From Heterodera schachtii (Eukaryota > Nematoda > Chromadorea > Rhabditida > Heteroderidae): DNA of 64,000 nucleotides. Below the pieces are notes generated by a model. That model was not told where the DNA came from and did not search any database. It saw nothing but the letters and a program-made list of their open reading frames with translations. Shown here piece after piece: positions 21,787 to 33,700 of this stretch. A program made the position numbers and the translations under genes. How positions within the stretch are numbered: the stretch's first letter is position 1; each line of letters opens with the position of its first letter. The stretch spans positions 330,842-394,841 of the forward strand of contig SIJG01000116.1 of assembly GCA_023374025.1 (NCBI GenBank). Reading direction: 5' to 3'.

Positions 21787-22225
21787 TCAAATTTGACTTG
21801 GGTGATTGTGCTCCAGTGCGAATGTGTAGGCCCGTTGAATGTTTGTGTTAGACCATCCGATTACCGTCACCCAATAGTTTGTGTTCCCACCTTTCTGGTC
21901 GAAAATTTCCCGGCCACCATTTCCCAATGTGTTGCCAATGGAACAGACCCAATGTTGAAGGTTTGGGTCACCCTTGTTTTCCTGCTTTTGCTTGAGGTCC
22001 AAATTTGTTTAACTCTTTTTTTCAAACTTACATCCATTATTCAGTTGATATTTTAATTAAATGTGGAAAATAATAAAAAAAATTTAAAAAACCTGAGCAT
22101 AGTCGAATTGCCAACACAAATTGGCCCCGCGTGATTTTCCAAAGGAAACGGTCATCAACTCGTGCTTTCTTAGCTTCTTTCACTTGGAACTCCGGAGTTT
22201 CGGGTTGTGCAAATTGCTCTGCCAT
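21787..22225 (-). CDS. Unknown gene, two likely exons, divergent partner of the Argonaute fragment
   Basis: On minus, an ATG at 22225 opens MAEQFAQPETPEFQVKEAKK followed by ARVDDRFLWKITRGQF. A second open segment (ORF 22002-21787) reads NKGDPNLQHWVCSIGNTLGN, GGREIFDQKGGNTNYWVTVI and QRAYTFALEHNHPSQI, then stops. Between them is an AT-rich stretch with GT and AG sites. The obvious donor (CTCAG/GTTTTT at 22093) and acceptor (GCAG/GAAAAC at 21981) do not keep frame, whereas a weaker GT after GGQF-type codons would, so the exact intron is uncertain or the gene is frameshifted. The sequence is non-repetitive with balanced codon use, which argues for a real protein. I recognise no domain. Its start lies 145 bp from the opposite-strand Argonaute-like start. 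Confidence 0.5.
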
Positions 22226-22370
22226 TTTTGATGATGATGATTTGCAAGACTGATTTGATTGTTTGTGAAAATCTCGGCTTAAATAGCTTTCAACAGTGGG
22301 CGTGGCCTAATTTTCAGGGAGTATAAAAGCCCCGGCAATTTGTCAGCTATGTCTCATTCGTTCTGCTACA
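22226..22370. promoter_or_regulatory. Divergent promoter region between two genes
   Basis: A 145-bp spacer separates two oppositely oriented start codons. On plus, TATAAAAG at 22322-22329 lies 49 bp before the ATG at 22371, a good core promoter. On minus, TATTTAAG at about 22280-22287 lies upstream of the ATG at 22225. A GGGCGTGGCC GC-box-like element is at about 22299-22308, between the two. Promoter activity is inferred from sequence only. Confidence 0.5.
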
Positions 22371-22904
22371 ATGGTTCTCGTCATCGAATTTTGTGCCCAA
22401 ATTCTTGGCTGTTCCCCAAAATCTCTCCGAGATAAGCTTAATCATCCCGAGGACCGGGTGAATGCACTGAAGGAGCTGGTTGGAAAAAAGGTTCGGACGA
22501 CCTACAAGGACCGGAATGGGATGCAGAAAACATTTTTTGTCGACGGAATATCTGACCAAGGGGCGGCTTTCATCCCGGCGTACGGCAGACTCCGACAACC
22601 CTACAACATCAACATAGCTGCCCATTTCTACGCTCGCCACCGAATAAAGCTGCATCTCCCATACGTACCGTGTGTTGTTGAGAAATATTCCGGCTGTGGC
22701 GAGGACAGATACTACCCAATGGAACTACTCGAGACGACTACAAAGAACGATGGCTTGGCAATCTGTTTACCGAAATTGAGGACATTACTACCAAACGACT
22801 TGATCGAGTTGAGGAAGCAGAAGAAAACGACGACAACGATGGCGGTCGCGATGAATGCAGTCAACCGTCTTAGGTTTATTGGTAAACACACTATTTTACC
22901 TTAA
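22371..22904 (+). CDS. Argonaute PAZ-domain fragment (PAZ-only protein or 5' gene piece)
   Basis: The frame opens MVLVIEFCAQILGCSPKSLR and continues through KELVGKKVRTTYKDRNGMQK, FFVDGISDQGAAFIPAYGRL and RQPYNINIAAHFYARHRIKL to PCVVEKYSG and YYPMELLE. This is a PAZ domain, the pocket that holds the 3' end of a small RNA, with the closing PMELLE motif; the style is that of nematode Argonautes. The N domain, MID and PIWI (slicer) domains are absent. After ELLE (about 22733) the annotated frame becomes a basic T/K-rich tail to 22904. A different frame over the same bases reads KERWLGNLFTEIEDITTKRL then an acidic tail and stops at about 22873, which looks more protein-like. A TATA box 49 bp upstream suggests it may be transcribed on its own. 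It could be a truncated paralogue, a decoy-like PAZ protein or a pseudogene. Confidence 0.7.
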   Translation: MVLVIEFCAQILGCSPKSLRDKLNHPEDRVNALKELVGKKVRTTYKDRNGMQKTFFVDGISDQGAAFIPAYGRLRQPYNINIAAHFYARHRIKLHLPYVPCVVEKYSGCGEDRYYPMELLETTTKNDGLAICLPKLRTLLPNDLIELRKQKKTTTTMAVAMNAVNRLRFIGKHTILP

Positions 22905-23304
22905 TTATGCATTTTTCTACCTAAAAACGACAATTTGGTTTTTAACTTTTTAAAAATTGTATCTTCCACTCCTTAATTTTTAACAAATTGTGTCTTCTTT
23001 CTCTTAATTCTGCATTTTTCTACCTAAAAATGACATTCCCAAATGCTTAATAATTTTCAAATTGTATCTTCCATTGCTTAATTCTGCATGCATTTTCATG
23101 TCCTTAATTATGCACTTTTCTACCTAAAAACGACATGTTCGTGCACATAATAAAAATTGTATCTTCCACTCCTTAATTTTTAACAAATTGTGTCTTCTTT
23201 CTCTTAATTATGCATTTTTCTACCTAAAAATGACATTCCCAAATGCTTAATAATTTTCAAATTGTAACTTCCATTGCTTAATTATGCATGCATTTTTATA
23301 AAAA
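22899..23304. repeat. 203-bp tandem duplication with internal sub-repeats
   Basis: CCTTAATTATGCA.TTTTCT, leading into ACCTAAAAACGACA, begins at 22899 and again at 23102. The two units are nearly identical apart from a divergent 25-bp patch after ACGACA. Each unit holds a second, diverged copy of the same word (CTTAATT.TGCATTTTTC at about 23002 and 23203), so the order is A-B-A-B with a half-period of about 100 bp. It lies directly behind the Argonaute fragment. Confidence 0.85.
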
Positions 23305-23354
23305 AGCAAATAAAATGATCAAATTACACAATTTGGTATAAAATAGAGAAAATA

Positions 23355-23425
23355 AAGTGGGTACATGCGTGTGTACGTGTGTACGGGGTGTGTGTGTGTT
23401 TGTGTATGAGTGTGTGTGAGAGGTA
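23355..23425. repeat. GT-rich microsatellite
   Basis: An imperfect (GT)n run with GTGTGTGTGTTTGTGTATGA. It explains the histidine/threonine repeat in the minus frame 23319-23582, which is not a gene. Confidence 0.85.
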
Positions 23426-23429
23426 CAAT

Positions 23430-25255
23430 TAATGTTGAACAAATACAAACAATTACAAAGTGTGTCCAAAATTGAGAACTATTGAAATTATAAATGACTG
23501 AGCGGTTAAGTTCACAACATACATTTACATCAATTGCATTTTCGGCGACGAGCATAATTAAAAAATTTTTAGATACTGTCATACAAAATTATTTAATAAC
23601 AACTTAAATCGTAAAATTAATTGAATATCAAGTTTATTTAAAGAAATACTGAGGTAATTTAAATAATGAAAAATAAATTTTTAATTAATAAAAATAAATA
23701 AAATTTATATATTATTTGTTACTAATCAAAAAATCAAAATGCGAAAATTCTCGAAAACGAAATAATAAAAACAAGCAATTAATGAAAAATTTGTGATAAA
23801 TTTACAATAATATTTTTTAACATTATATTTTGAAATCTATTAAAACATTTATATGAAAAAATTATCATTATAATGATAAACTAAAAATTACAAAATTTAA
23901 AATTCTCAACCAATTTGCTTTTATAAACTAATGAACATTTGATAAAAGTAAACCTAAATAATTTTTAAAAATTAAAAAAATATGGAAAAACATAAATCTT
24001 AGTCTTTTAAAAAAATTAAAAATTTTACAAAATATTTCATCAAGTGAAAAATATTTTTCAAAGTTGTGCTATCTTTGCCAATCAAAATCTTTAAAAAATT
24101 ATTTGTTGTCTGTTAATAAATTCGGCTATTTTAAAATTTAAACCATTTTTTGTATAGTTTTTCATATCAGAATCCCAAAAAAAAATCGCAGCCAAATTTT
24201 TAAATTAAATCTCATCAAAATTTAAATGAAAATTTTAACTTATCTTTATGAGATATTTAAAAAACTTACAATTAGAAGATTTTTTGCCATTTTTTCGGAC
24301 CGATCAGTTGAAAACGCGGTCGAAATGAAAAATTATTAAAAATTTTATAATTTTATGACAAAATAAAATTTTATTTCAATATTTGCAGATTAAACAAAAA
24401 CTTATCCAAAAGTAGTATTTTTATATTTATAGCAGCCAATACAAATATAATAATTAGGGTCACATCGCAATAATCGGTTTCAGTTTCACTAATGATTAAA
24501 TGATTATTTTAATTAATGAATATATTTTCTAGTTATTCACATTTATTTATCTTTAGCATTTTTATTGAAAATAATAATAAAGTTGAAAAATAAATAAAAT
24601 GCTTTTTAATGTTTAATTACCATCAATATTTATAACAATTTGGACAGGCGCAATGAGAGATGAAACTATAATTTTTTAAATTAAAAAGTATTATTAAGCC
24701 AATATATAATAATATGTGATGATCAGGGAACGGATTATATGTTTTTACATATTTTTTTTTGCGCATATGCTATCGCATGAAAAGCTCATAAATAGCATTT
24801 TTACTTGTTTTCCTTTCAATCAGAGCGAGTTAGCACATAAAAAAACATATTTTGGATTTTTTTCATAAAACTTATTTTGGGGTTTTGGGTGTTTTTAGCA
24901 CATATTTTAGCGATTTTTGAATTATTTTTAATTTTTTTACAAATTAATTTTTTGGCACCCAAATTCTTGGCTAAATGTCATACAATTTTCAAAAATTTTT
25001 TTTTATTTTTTGCATTTTTTGAGCTCTTTCATGAATTTTTTCATTTTTGTGGAAAATTTTAAATTTAGCGAAAAATTTTTTTTAAAAAGTTTGCGCATCG
25101 TCAATTCATTTAAAGTTGAATTATGCAACATTTAATTCTGGTACAAATTTTAAAATAAAATCCTTTAAAATAAACAAAAATGGCTTCTCATGAAAATAAT
25201 GTTTTGAAGCTAGAATCTTATTGATATTAGTAAAATTGAAATGAAAATATTATTT
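23430..25255. other. AT-rich block with low-complexity word repeats at its end
   Basis: No gene recognised. 23.6-24.0 kb is A-rich. 24.73-25.06 kb contains recurring ACATATTTT and AGCGATTTTT words like those near 35.1 kb, with a GCGCATATGC palindrome near 24762. Confidence 0.5.
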
Positions 25256-25257
25256 TT

Positions 25258-25376
25258 GACTGCGCGGCGCAAATGTCTGTTTTTGCTAGGCGGCGCAAAT
25301 GTCGCGGCGCAAATGGAGCGGCGCAAATATCCGCGGCGCAACTGTCCGCGGCGCAAATGACGCGGCGCAAGTGTCG
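25258..25376. repeat. Minisatellite, 14-15-bp unit GGCGCAA
   Basis: GGCGCAA occurs seven times (25266, 25292, 25306, 25320, 25335, 25350, 25364), spaced 26, 14, 14, 15, 15 and 14 bp. Full units read GCGGCGCAAATGTC. On minus they give repeated HLRRG/QLRRG, but with 14-bp units the frame rotates, so a protein repeat is unlikely to be the reason for conservation. A related array is at 56263-56330. Confidence 0.85.
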
Positions 25377-25499
25377 ACTTTGCTGAGTTATTAAATGGTT
25401 TTTTTCTGTTCATTTAAAAATTCTTTATTTTTTGTGTGAAATACTGTGCAATTAAAAATGCATAAATAATGAATAAAATCATTTTTTACAATTATTAAA

Positions 25500-25590
25500 A
25501 CCAAATATAAGAATAAACCCGATCGGGTGGTACTCGGACCCGTCTAACCCTACTCGGAATGCCGTGCCACCCCTACTGCTGGAATGTATG
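25500..25590. repeat. GC-richer repeat fragment
   Basis: It contains the palindrome CCCGATCGGG, followed by GGGTGGTAC and later GTGCCACCC, which pair imperfectly. It ends in GCCACCCCTAC, whose complement starts GTAGGGGTGGC, like the AGGGGTG ends at 17485 and 40540. It is probably a piece of a small transposon. Confidence 0.4.
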
Positions 25591-28430
25591 AATATATAAA
25601 AATAAAGTAAATAAAAATTGTATTATGATTTTTTGGACTTATTAACAATTTATTTTTTCCTTTTTATATCCTCATTGGAAGAAATGTTTTTTTTCATTCA
25701 TGCTGATGATATAAATAAACTTTTGTTTTTAAAATTATTTATTTATGTTTTCATTTATCCTTTGAAAACAATTAAGTCATATCGCCTAAACTGTTTTATG
25801 TTCCATCATATGATTGCTTTCATTTGTAAATTTATTAAATCTATTTTTAGATAATATTTTTAAATAAAAATACTAAAAATAGCTTTATATTTCATCATTA
25901 TTACTGCTTTTATTTCAAATGTATGCATTATTATTGAAGGTAATGCAATTAATTTTTCGTTCCATACATAAATATGGGCACAAATGTGATGAGGCAAATA
26001 AAAGTATTGCTTTTTATTTTGTTAATGGACGTCTTATAAGCAATTAGTATTTGGTCAATAAATTTAAATTTCAGTTTTTATATTTATTTTGTTAATTAAA
26101 TAAAATAATCTTATTTTTATCTCGAAACACTGATGTATTTGCCTTTTATTGTTAAGGTAATTTTTATAAGGTAATTCATTAAATTATTTATTTTAATCGC
26201 TACTATAATTTATTTTTTTTAGATATATACTCATACATAAAATTTTCTTTATTTTTTCATTTGTCATAATATTTTAAGATATGTTATTCTTTATTTAATC
26301 TTGCTCAAGAACCCTCTATTTTCATCGAAACCTGATTTTCCTTTTAGATAAATTCTATTTAAGCCTAGCCTGTTCTTTCCCGTTGGTCCCACTTGCACTT
26401 AAAATTTAATTGTCATAATAATTTTTAAAAAGATTATTTCATTTTATATTCTCATATATTTTAATTATTTATTATTTGTCTTAAAAAGAGTTGAAAATTT
26501 ACCTTTAGGTAATTAAATAGAGTAGGTTTATAATCTATTTTATTTTAAATAAATAAAAAAGAATTTTATATATGCAAGATAATTTGCCTCTTATGAGTTG
26601 CCAGTAATCATTTTTATTTTATATGCATTTTAATTTTTTATTTGCTTTTTATATTCGTTATTATTTATGTACTAAATATTTTTAGCATTTCTTGTAAAAT
26701 TTGGTTTCTTAAATAAATCTTTTTGAAAAATTTTAGTATTTGTCTTATAAAACCTTAAATTATTTTATTTGTATTTATTATGATTAAATTAACATTTGGG
26801 GAATCTATTTAATTATTTTATTAATTTGTTATAATTAATACGAGATTTTTTTTTATTCAATATAATTTATTATAATTCTCATGTTCTAGGTACTCTTCTT
26901 TTTGTGCTGCTGTTTCTTCTCAAAAATTTTTAAATTAAATTGCAGTTTTTAATAAATATATGTTTTAAAAATGATTCCTTTTCATTGACTAATTTATATT
27001 AATTTTACTATTAAAAATTGTTTTTTTATTATTATTTTATTAATAAAATTTATAAATACAATTTGTTTATCGATCTTTTAAAACATAATTATTTTTTAAT
27101 GCATTGTCAAAAATCCGAAAATCTATACAATATTTAATCAGAAATGATAAATAGATATAAAATTTAAAAAATGTAAATAATTTAATAAAATTTATTTTTT
27201 AGTAAGAAATAATATCAAAGGGCATTAATTTTTATAAAATCAATTATTCATATTTTAAATAATATTCACAATTCAGTCAGTGTTTTGTTATAAATATCTT
27301 TTTTGGTAGAACGCAGGTTTATTGATGTTCCCATTTACATAAATTAACATTTTTAAATTTAAAATAAATGATATTGTATTTCATTTTAAGGAACTTCGAA
27401 CATTTTTGAATTCGACGTGTATGGGTATAAATCCATATAAAAATATTTAAGAATTAAAATTCCTGAAAAATTGCCATATACCGAAAAGAAACAGAAAAAA
27501 TTGACAAACAAATTTTTTTGTTAAATTTATTTAATTTGCAAAATATATTTATTTATTTTCCTTAGACATATAAAAGCTTGTTGTATGTTTCGTGCTGGGT
27601 CGTTTTGTAAAAACTGCCAACATGGGCGTTTCGTAAAACTTGAAACCGGGAAATTTTCAGAAAAAAAAATTGTAACCGATTGAAAATTTTTTCGTGAAAG
27701 ATGAATAGGACGGACAGAAAGAGAACATAATTAGCTACAGAATGCAAAAAAGCGCATGTCTCTACGGCTTCTCCTCATGGAGAAAGGAAAGGTCGAATAT
27801 CTTTACTCCTGCATTTACGACAGTCCAAAAAAACGAAAGATGAACCAATAAATAGAGATTGTTGAAAAAAATATCTCTTATTCCATAAAAATATTCGATA
27901 TTATTTATATATATTTATTTATATGACAAAAAGTGATTGTCAATTTTGTTTGCTCCAAACAATTTTAAACCCGTTAATTTATGGAAAATAAATAAATATT
28001 TTTGTCATGGAACGGAATCGAACCTCCACCTTTTTGCCCTTCTGAGTTACACAAATATTTTTTGCAATTGTCTAAAGAAGCGCTTTTTAACCTTTTTTTG
28101 ATGTTTTAAAGTCAGTTGCTAATTTTATACAAAATAATAAATTAAAAATAAATAAACAAAAATTTTACTTTGGAGTAATAGATTTTTATTTTCAATTTGC
28201 ACATATGTTTTATAGGAGTGATAGAAATAATAATCAGTAAGCTATAAAAACGGTAGCAAGATAAAGCAATATTTAGTTATTTGATTAACTATTCATAAAT
28301 TCTTTTGTATTTTTAGTTTTCATATTTTTTTCTTGTTTTATCATACAAATAATAACAATAATAATAATAATAATGTTGTGACTGATACAGAATTATTCAC
28401 TATGATATTGCATGATTTTAATTTTAAAAA
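25591..28430. other. T-rich AT-rich block
   Basis: No gene recognised. A slightly GC-richer piece at 27560-27860 has no convincing frame. At 28010-28030, on minus, GGAGGTTCGATTCC resembles a tRNA T-arm (B box), but a tRNA cannot be folded around it. Confidence 0.5.
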
Positions 28431-28625
28431 TTATTTATTATTTTTTTATTATTTTAGGTCAAATAAATTTTACATTTATTTTATATGTTGCGATTAATTG
28501 CTGAATTAGATAATATTTTTAAAAATATTATTTTAAGCTGTTCGAATCTTGGCCGCCTACTCCATTAATTGCTTCAATTGTAATCTCTCCCTTTTAATAA
28601 TAATTTGTTTATTTAATTCAAAAAA
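28430..28625. repeat. Dispersed repeat, copy 1
   Basis: ATTATTTTA.GT.AAATAA, TATGTTGCGATTAATTGCT (28484-28502), GCTTCAATTGTAATCTCTC and TTTAATAATAATTTGTTTAT recur in the same order at 59460-59650 with many substitutions. The copy lies in a T-rich block, as does its partner. Confidence 0.7.
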
Positions 28626-30400
28626 TTATTTTTTTACTATTTTGGTGAATATATTAACCTGTTTTTTAAAATTTCTTTACAGTTAATCAGTTAAAAACAT
28701 TAAATTTATATTTCTTTTTTAAGTGGATTTTAAATTTGTTATGTAGAAATGCAATAAATTGAATTATGTATCAATCATTATTTTATAAAAGATTAATCTA
28801 GATTTAGTAAAGATTAACAAAAAAAAATATTTATAAATTTTCTTGAACAAAATTAAAATATATTTAAAATGCTTCAATTATATCATTTGGTTTTTACAAA
28901 ATAATATTAAATTCATATTTTTCCATATGAAATATTTATTTTGATGAAACATAAATTTTATTCTTTTCTGGTATTTATTTATTTATTGATAAATACCATA
29001 TCATTTTTATCCATAAATTTAACCTTAATTAATTCAAGTGCATTTGGCAGTTTTGAATGTAAATTTTGACCTCCAACTTATTGTTATTATTTGTTTCTGT
29101 TTGTGATTATTAATGTATTTTTTAAAATTATTCTATAATAAATAATTAATTTAAAAATTTTAATTAAATTGTTGTATTTTTTTAAACAAATTTGAAGGTA
29201 TTTTTTGTGAGTTTTTTTTTGTTATCTTAAGTAAATTTTTTTGTTTTTAACGTATAATTTTGAATTATTTAGCGTTTTAATCTTTTTACTAATTATGAAA
29301 CGCATTTAATAAACACAATAATTGAAATGTTATAATTTTTTATATATTCTCAAATTTGATTGGTGCAAATCTGTAAAAAATTTTGCCTTATTTATTTAAT
29401 TGTCTTATAAATTGTCGAAACTTATAAACTGAATTTACTTTCTTATGTTTACTAATTTTAAGAAATTTATAGAAAAAATATAAAAGATAACATCATCACC
29501 TCATTAACAAATATATAATTTTAATTAATAATTTCTTTTTTTTTATATAATTTTTATTGAACACTTAGCAAGTTCTTCTTGATATACCATATTCTTTCCT
29601 GCAAATTTTATTTTAAATATGAGATTAAGCTTTAAAATGTATATATTCTTAATTTTTGCATAATTCAATTTTTTAATTAAATGTATTGCCTTTTCACTGA
29701 TTTAACAATTACTTTTTTCATATTTCACAATTAGTTATTCGTTATATATTTTTTATTTGTTTTTTCTCGATAGATAATATATGCGCAATTGTTCAATATT
29801 CTCTGTACCCAAAATGCATTACTTATCAAATCCGGTATGCAATATTTATTTTGCATTATTTGTTGTTAATGAATATACCATAAAATTTAAATGATCATCT
29901 AACTTTTTTCATGTCTCATTAGAAATGTTTTTTTCATTTAATTGTCCAATTGTAACGCTAAAAAAATGAAGGAAAATTCATTTCGGCAGTCATTAGACGA
30001 TTGCTTTTTTTGTAACTATTTAAATAACTACTTCGCGATTTTTCTTACCTATATTTTCCAGCGTTATCTATACATCCAATATTGCTTTGTTTTATTTTAT
30101 TTGTTAAATTTAAAATAATATTAAATCAATTTGAATTATTTGTTAGATTCGTTAACTTTATTATTAATATATTCTAAACTTCGAATTCTCTTTTTTTAAT
30201 AATTTACATAAGCAAAAAACTGAATATATGTAATTCAAAAAAATAGTGGCGAATAATATAATATGAAAAATTTTTAATTTGTATTTTTTTTTCTTAGAAA
30301 ATGTAAAAAAAAATTTAAATTGAATGTTTTGTCTACAATTAAACAAAAAAACCAATTATGAAATGATTTTAATTACAGCAACTTTAATAATTCATTTGTT
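28626..30400. other. T-rich AT-rich block
   Basis: No gene or further repeat recognised. Confidence 0.5.
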
Positions 30401-33400
30401 ATAACTAATATGAGGATAAATTTAAACATAATTAATGTAAATTTTATAAGACGAAATTATTCTTAACTAAAGGATGTGCAAAGTAGTCAATCGTATACAT
30501 AAGCGACCAAAAAATGAAAAAAATACAAAAAAAAAATGTATAAAAAAATTCAATATTTATTTAAAATTAAAATGAATTTACTTATTTATTGTTACACCAA
30601 TATGGAGCGACGTATTCTGTACTCGTGTCCAAAGGTCTTCACTAGTTAATTTAGATAATAAAAAATAAATTTCAAATTTATTTATCTATGTATAAAAAAA
30701 TTGGCAACAATATTATTTCAAACTAATAAATTTAGCATATAATGAAGAATTTAATTAGCTTTATTTTTATAAAGATTTATTCTACAGAAACAAATTATAT
30801 ATACGGAGCAAAAACTTTAATCTTTGGAAAAGGAGGAACGAAGACATGAGAAAAAATATGAAAACAAAAAAATGATACAAAAAAATAATTTTTTTCAAAT
30901 GAAAAAATAAATTACCAATTTTAAAAAATACCAAAAAAATTATTACCTTTAGTAAAAAAAACGAAGAAAAAAAAGTGACTTCTTCAAAGGAGCTATTAAA
31001 TAGAAAAAAATAATAATTTTAAATTTTGTCATTCTGTCTGCGCCTAAAAATACACAAATTAATTATTTATTTTTCTCGAATGATTGAGCCTAGTGGCGTC
31101 AAACCTTCACATCCAGTGCGAGTAAATATATAAAGTTGGCAAATAAAAGAAACAAAAGGCTTAAAAAATTTAGATTAATTTATAAATTAAAAAAAGGAAA
31201 ATGGAAAAGAAATGGAAATATAATAAATAATAATATTTGTGATTTAATTAAAATCATATATTATATTAAGTTTCAATAAGTTACTCACATTAAAAACATT
31301 TATTAAATAGAAAACGCTGAACAGGAATGGAACGTTGACCTCCTTTGGAACATGAAAAATAGAATTAAAAAATTGTTGGTATTACACAAATTAATAATTA
31401 TTGAAAACGTTAAAAGAAGAGCAATTTATTTAACTTGTATTTATTTAACAGTAATAAAAAATGCATTTATAAATATAGAAAATCCCAGCGCAGCCGACGA
31501 ATCCCGAGAACACGAGACAAGATCTGAAAATATAGGCAGCGATAAATTTAAAATAAAAATGAAAAAACTAATAATATGTCGCAACAAATAATTATAATAT
31601 ATTTTTACGATAGTTGTGAAGCTTTATAGAAAAAGTGAAATTTTAGATACCAAAAGAAATTTTAAAAAAGTTCAGAAAATATCAACGCACCTTGTACAAG
31701 TCACTTTCATATACTAACACATAATTGGAAAAAAAACAAAATTTTTCAAATACATATTGCAAAAGTAATATAACATTAAATAAATGTGAATAAATAAATT
31801 GAAAATTAAAAACTTATTAAATAATTTTAGTCAACATCATGTTCATCATGCAAAGTCATGAGGTCATGAGATTTAAATGTAAAAGAGATAAAATATACAA
31901 ATTATAATATGCTATTATGCTATATTAATAAAACAATTAAGTAGCTAAAAATTTAATTAAATTTTGAAAAATATTAAATAAAATTGAATAAACATGAAAA
32001 TATGGAATAAAGAACATGAGAAAAACAAAATTAAAAAATATTAACGAAAATTTATTTATTAAATATAATAAAATGGAATTTTTTAAATAAAGGCCAAGGA
32101 ACAATGATAAAAAAACAAAAAAGAGCCAATTATTTCAGACCTTTCAATAATCAAAGAAACTTCTGAAAAATCATTAAAAAAATAATAAAAATAAAAATTA
32201 CCAACAATTTTTAACTGTGTATTACATGGTATGAAAACATGAGATAAAAAGAAAAGCATAAATGACAGACAAGAAATTTATAATTTTCAAATTAAAAAAC
32301 TAAAATAGGAAAATTTATAATATTATTATAAAAATCAAAAATAGATTATTAAAAAAAAAAATAGTGAAATTTATTTAAAAAATTCAAAAAAATATTAAAA
32401 ATCTATTTCAATAAATCAACTAAGGAAAAATAAATCGATAATGTTTAAGACCGACAAAATTAACTATTATCATATAAATAATAATAAATTTGCGTTATAC
32501 ATTCTATTTATAAGAAAATTGTCATAGCTTTAAATTAAATGGGTAATATCAAATGAAACAATGAAACAATGATAAATAAATCTCGGCTTTATTTCAAAAT
32601 TAGCTACATATAAAGAGCATTAATACATATCCTTAATTATATTTTTAAGTAATTTTAAGAGTATATTAAAATAAATAATACTTATTGAAGCGATTGCAAA
32701 ATCATAAGAATACATTGGTGACTTCAAGATTAACTCTTTAGATTAAAAAAAATAATTATTATTTTACCAAATTAAAAAGCAAAAAATTATAAAATGGATT
32801 ATTAAACAATTTTACATCCAAAATCATTTAAGGTAAAAATAAATCACATATAAAGTTGATTATTTAGCAAAAAATTATTTAAAAGCAATTCTAAATTGAA
32901 AAGATGCGTCACAAATTCATAAAAATAAATCATTTAAACTTTGTAAACGCATAATTAAAAAATAACAATTTTTTAAATATTTATTGGAATACTTTAGTGA
33001 GCAAAAATGCTACTAATCGAAAATCATTCCTCTAAGGGTTGGTCGAAAAATTAAAAAAATTACACAGCTTGAATTCAAAATTTTCAACAATTTCCATTTA
33101 ATTTTTTTTTCTTGACCATAACTTTTAGGAAATTTTACTTCTTAAATGTAAATTTATCAACAAAGATACTAAATGCTCCTCTTTTAAAATATAAATCAGA
33201 AATAAAAATTTATAGACTACAATCAATTACAAAACATAAAATCAAAATTAAATGCAAAAATGAAAACAATACAATAAAATGGTAATTCTAATTGTTTATA
33301 TGAGCCCAATTCTAATTTATGAAACAATTCATTGATTTTTTGCAAAAAAAAACAATGAAAAATTGAATTAATAAATTATCATTTAATCAAATAATATATT

Positions 33401-33700
33401 TTATTATTTCGTTGAAATGATAATTTGGTTTAAAAAATTTAATTTAATATTTAGACAATAAAAATGTAATAATTATTGGTATTAGACGCACAATGTGCTG
33501 GTTTAAGTTAAATATTTAAAATTACATATTTTAAAATTCTTTTGACTTGAAGTAAGTATCAGAAAATATTTTATACACAAAAAAAGTGTTAGCATTTTTT
33601 AATGTGAAATAATTTTATAAATAAACAGTAAGTTAATTACAAAATTCAAGAACTTAAGGAATAGTGAAAATAAGAATATTATAAAGAAAAATTATTTTTC
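30401..33700. other. A-rich AT-rich block
   Basis: No convincing gene. The ORF at 31352-31591 (79 aa) contains PSAADESREHETRSENIGSD, which has balanced composition. However, the underlying DNA (31457-31535: ATGCATTTAT followed by AGCGCAGCCGACGAATCCCG) recurs in degenerate form at 49986-50060 and 51287-51345, so it is better explained as a dispersed repeat. Confidence 0.5.

Noticed and set aside
25258..25376. CRISPR array
   Set aside because: Units are 14-15 bp with no unique spacers, in a eukaryotic context; it is a minisatellite.
28005..28090. Possible tRNA gene on minus, from GGAGGTTCGATTCC
   Set aside because: The T-arm-like word is present, but no acceptor stem, D arm or anticodon stem can be folded in the right places. 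At most it is a tRNA-derived repeat fragment.
31352..31591. 79-aa ORF with a balanced central segment
   Set aside because: The balanced segment corresponds to a repeat anchor found in degenerate form at two other places where no frame is open.
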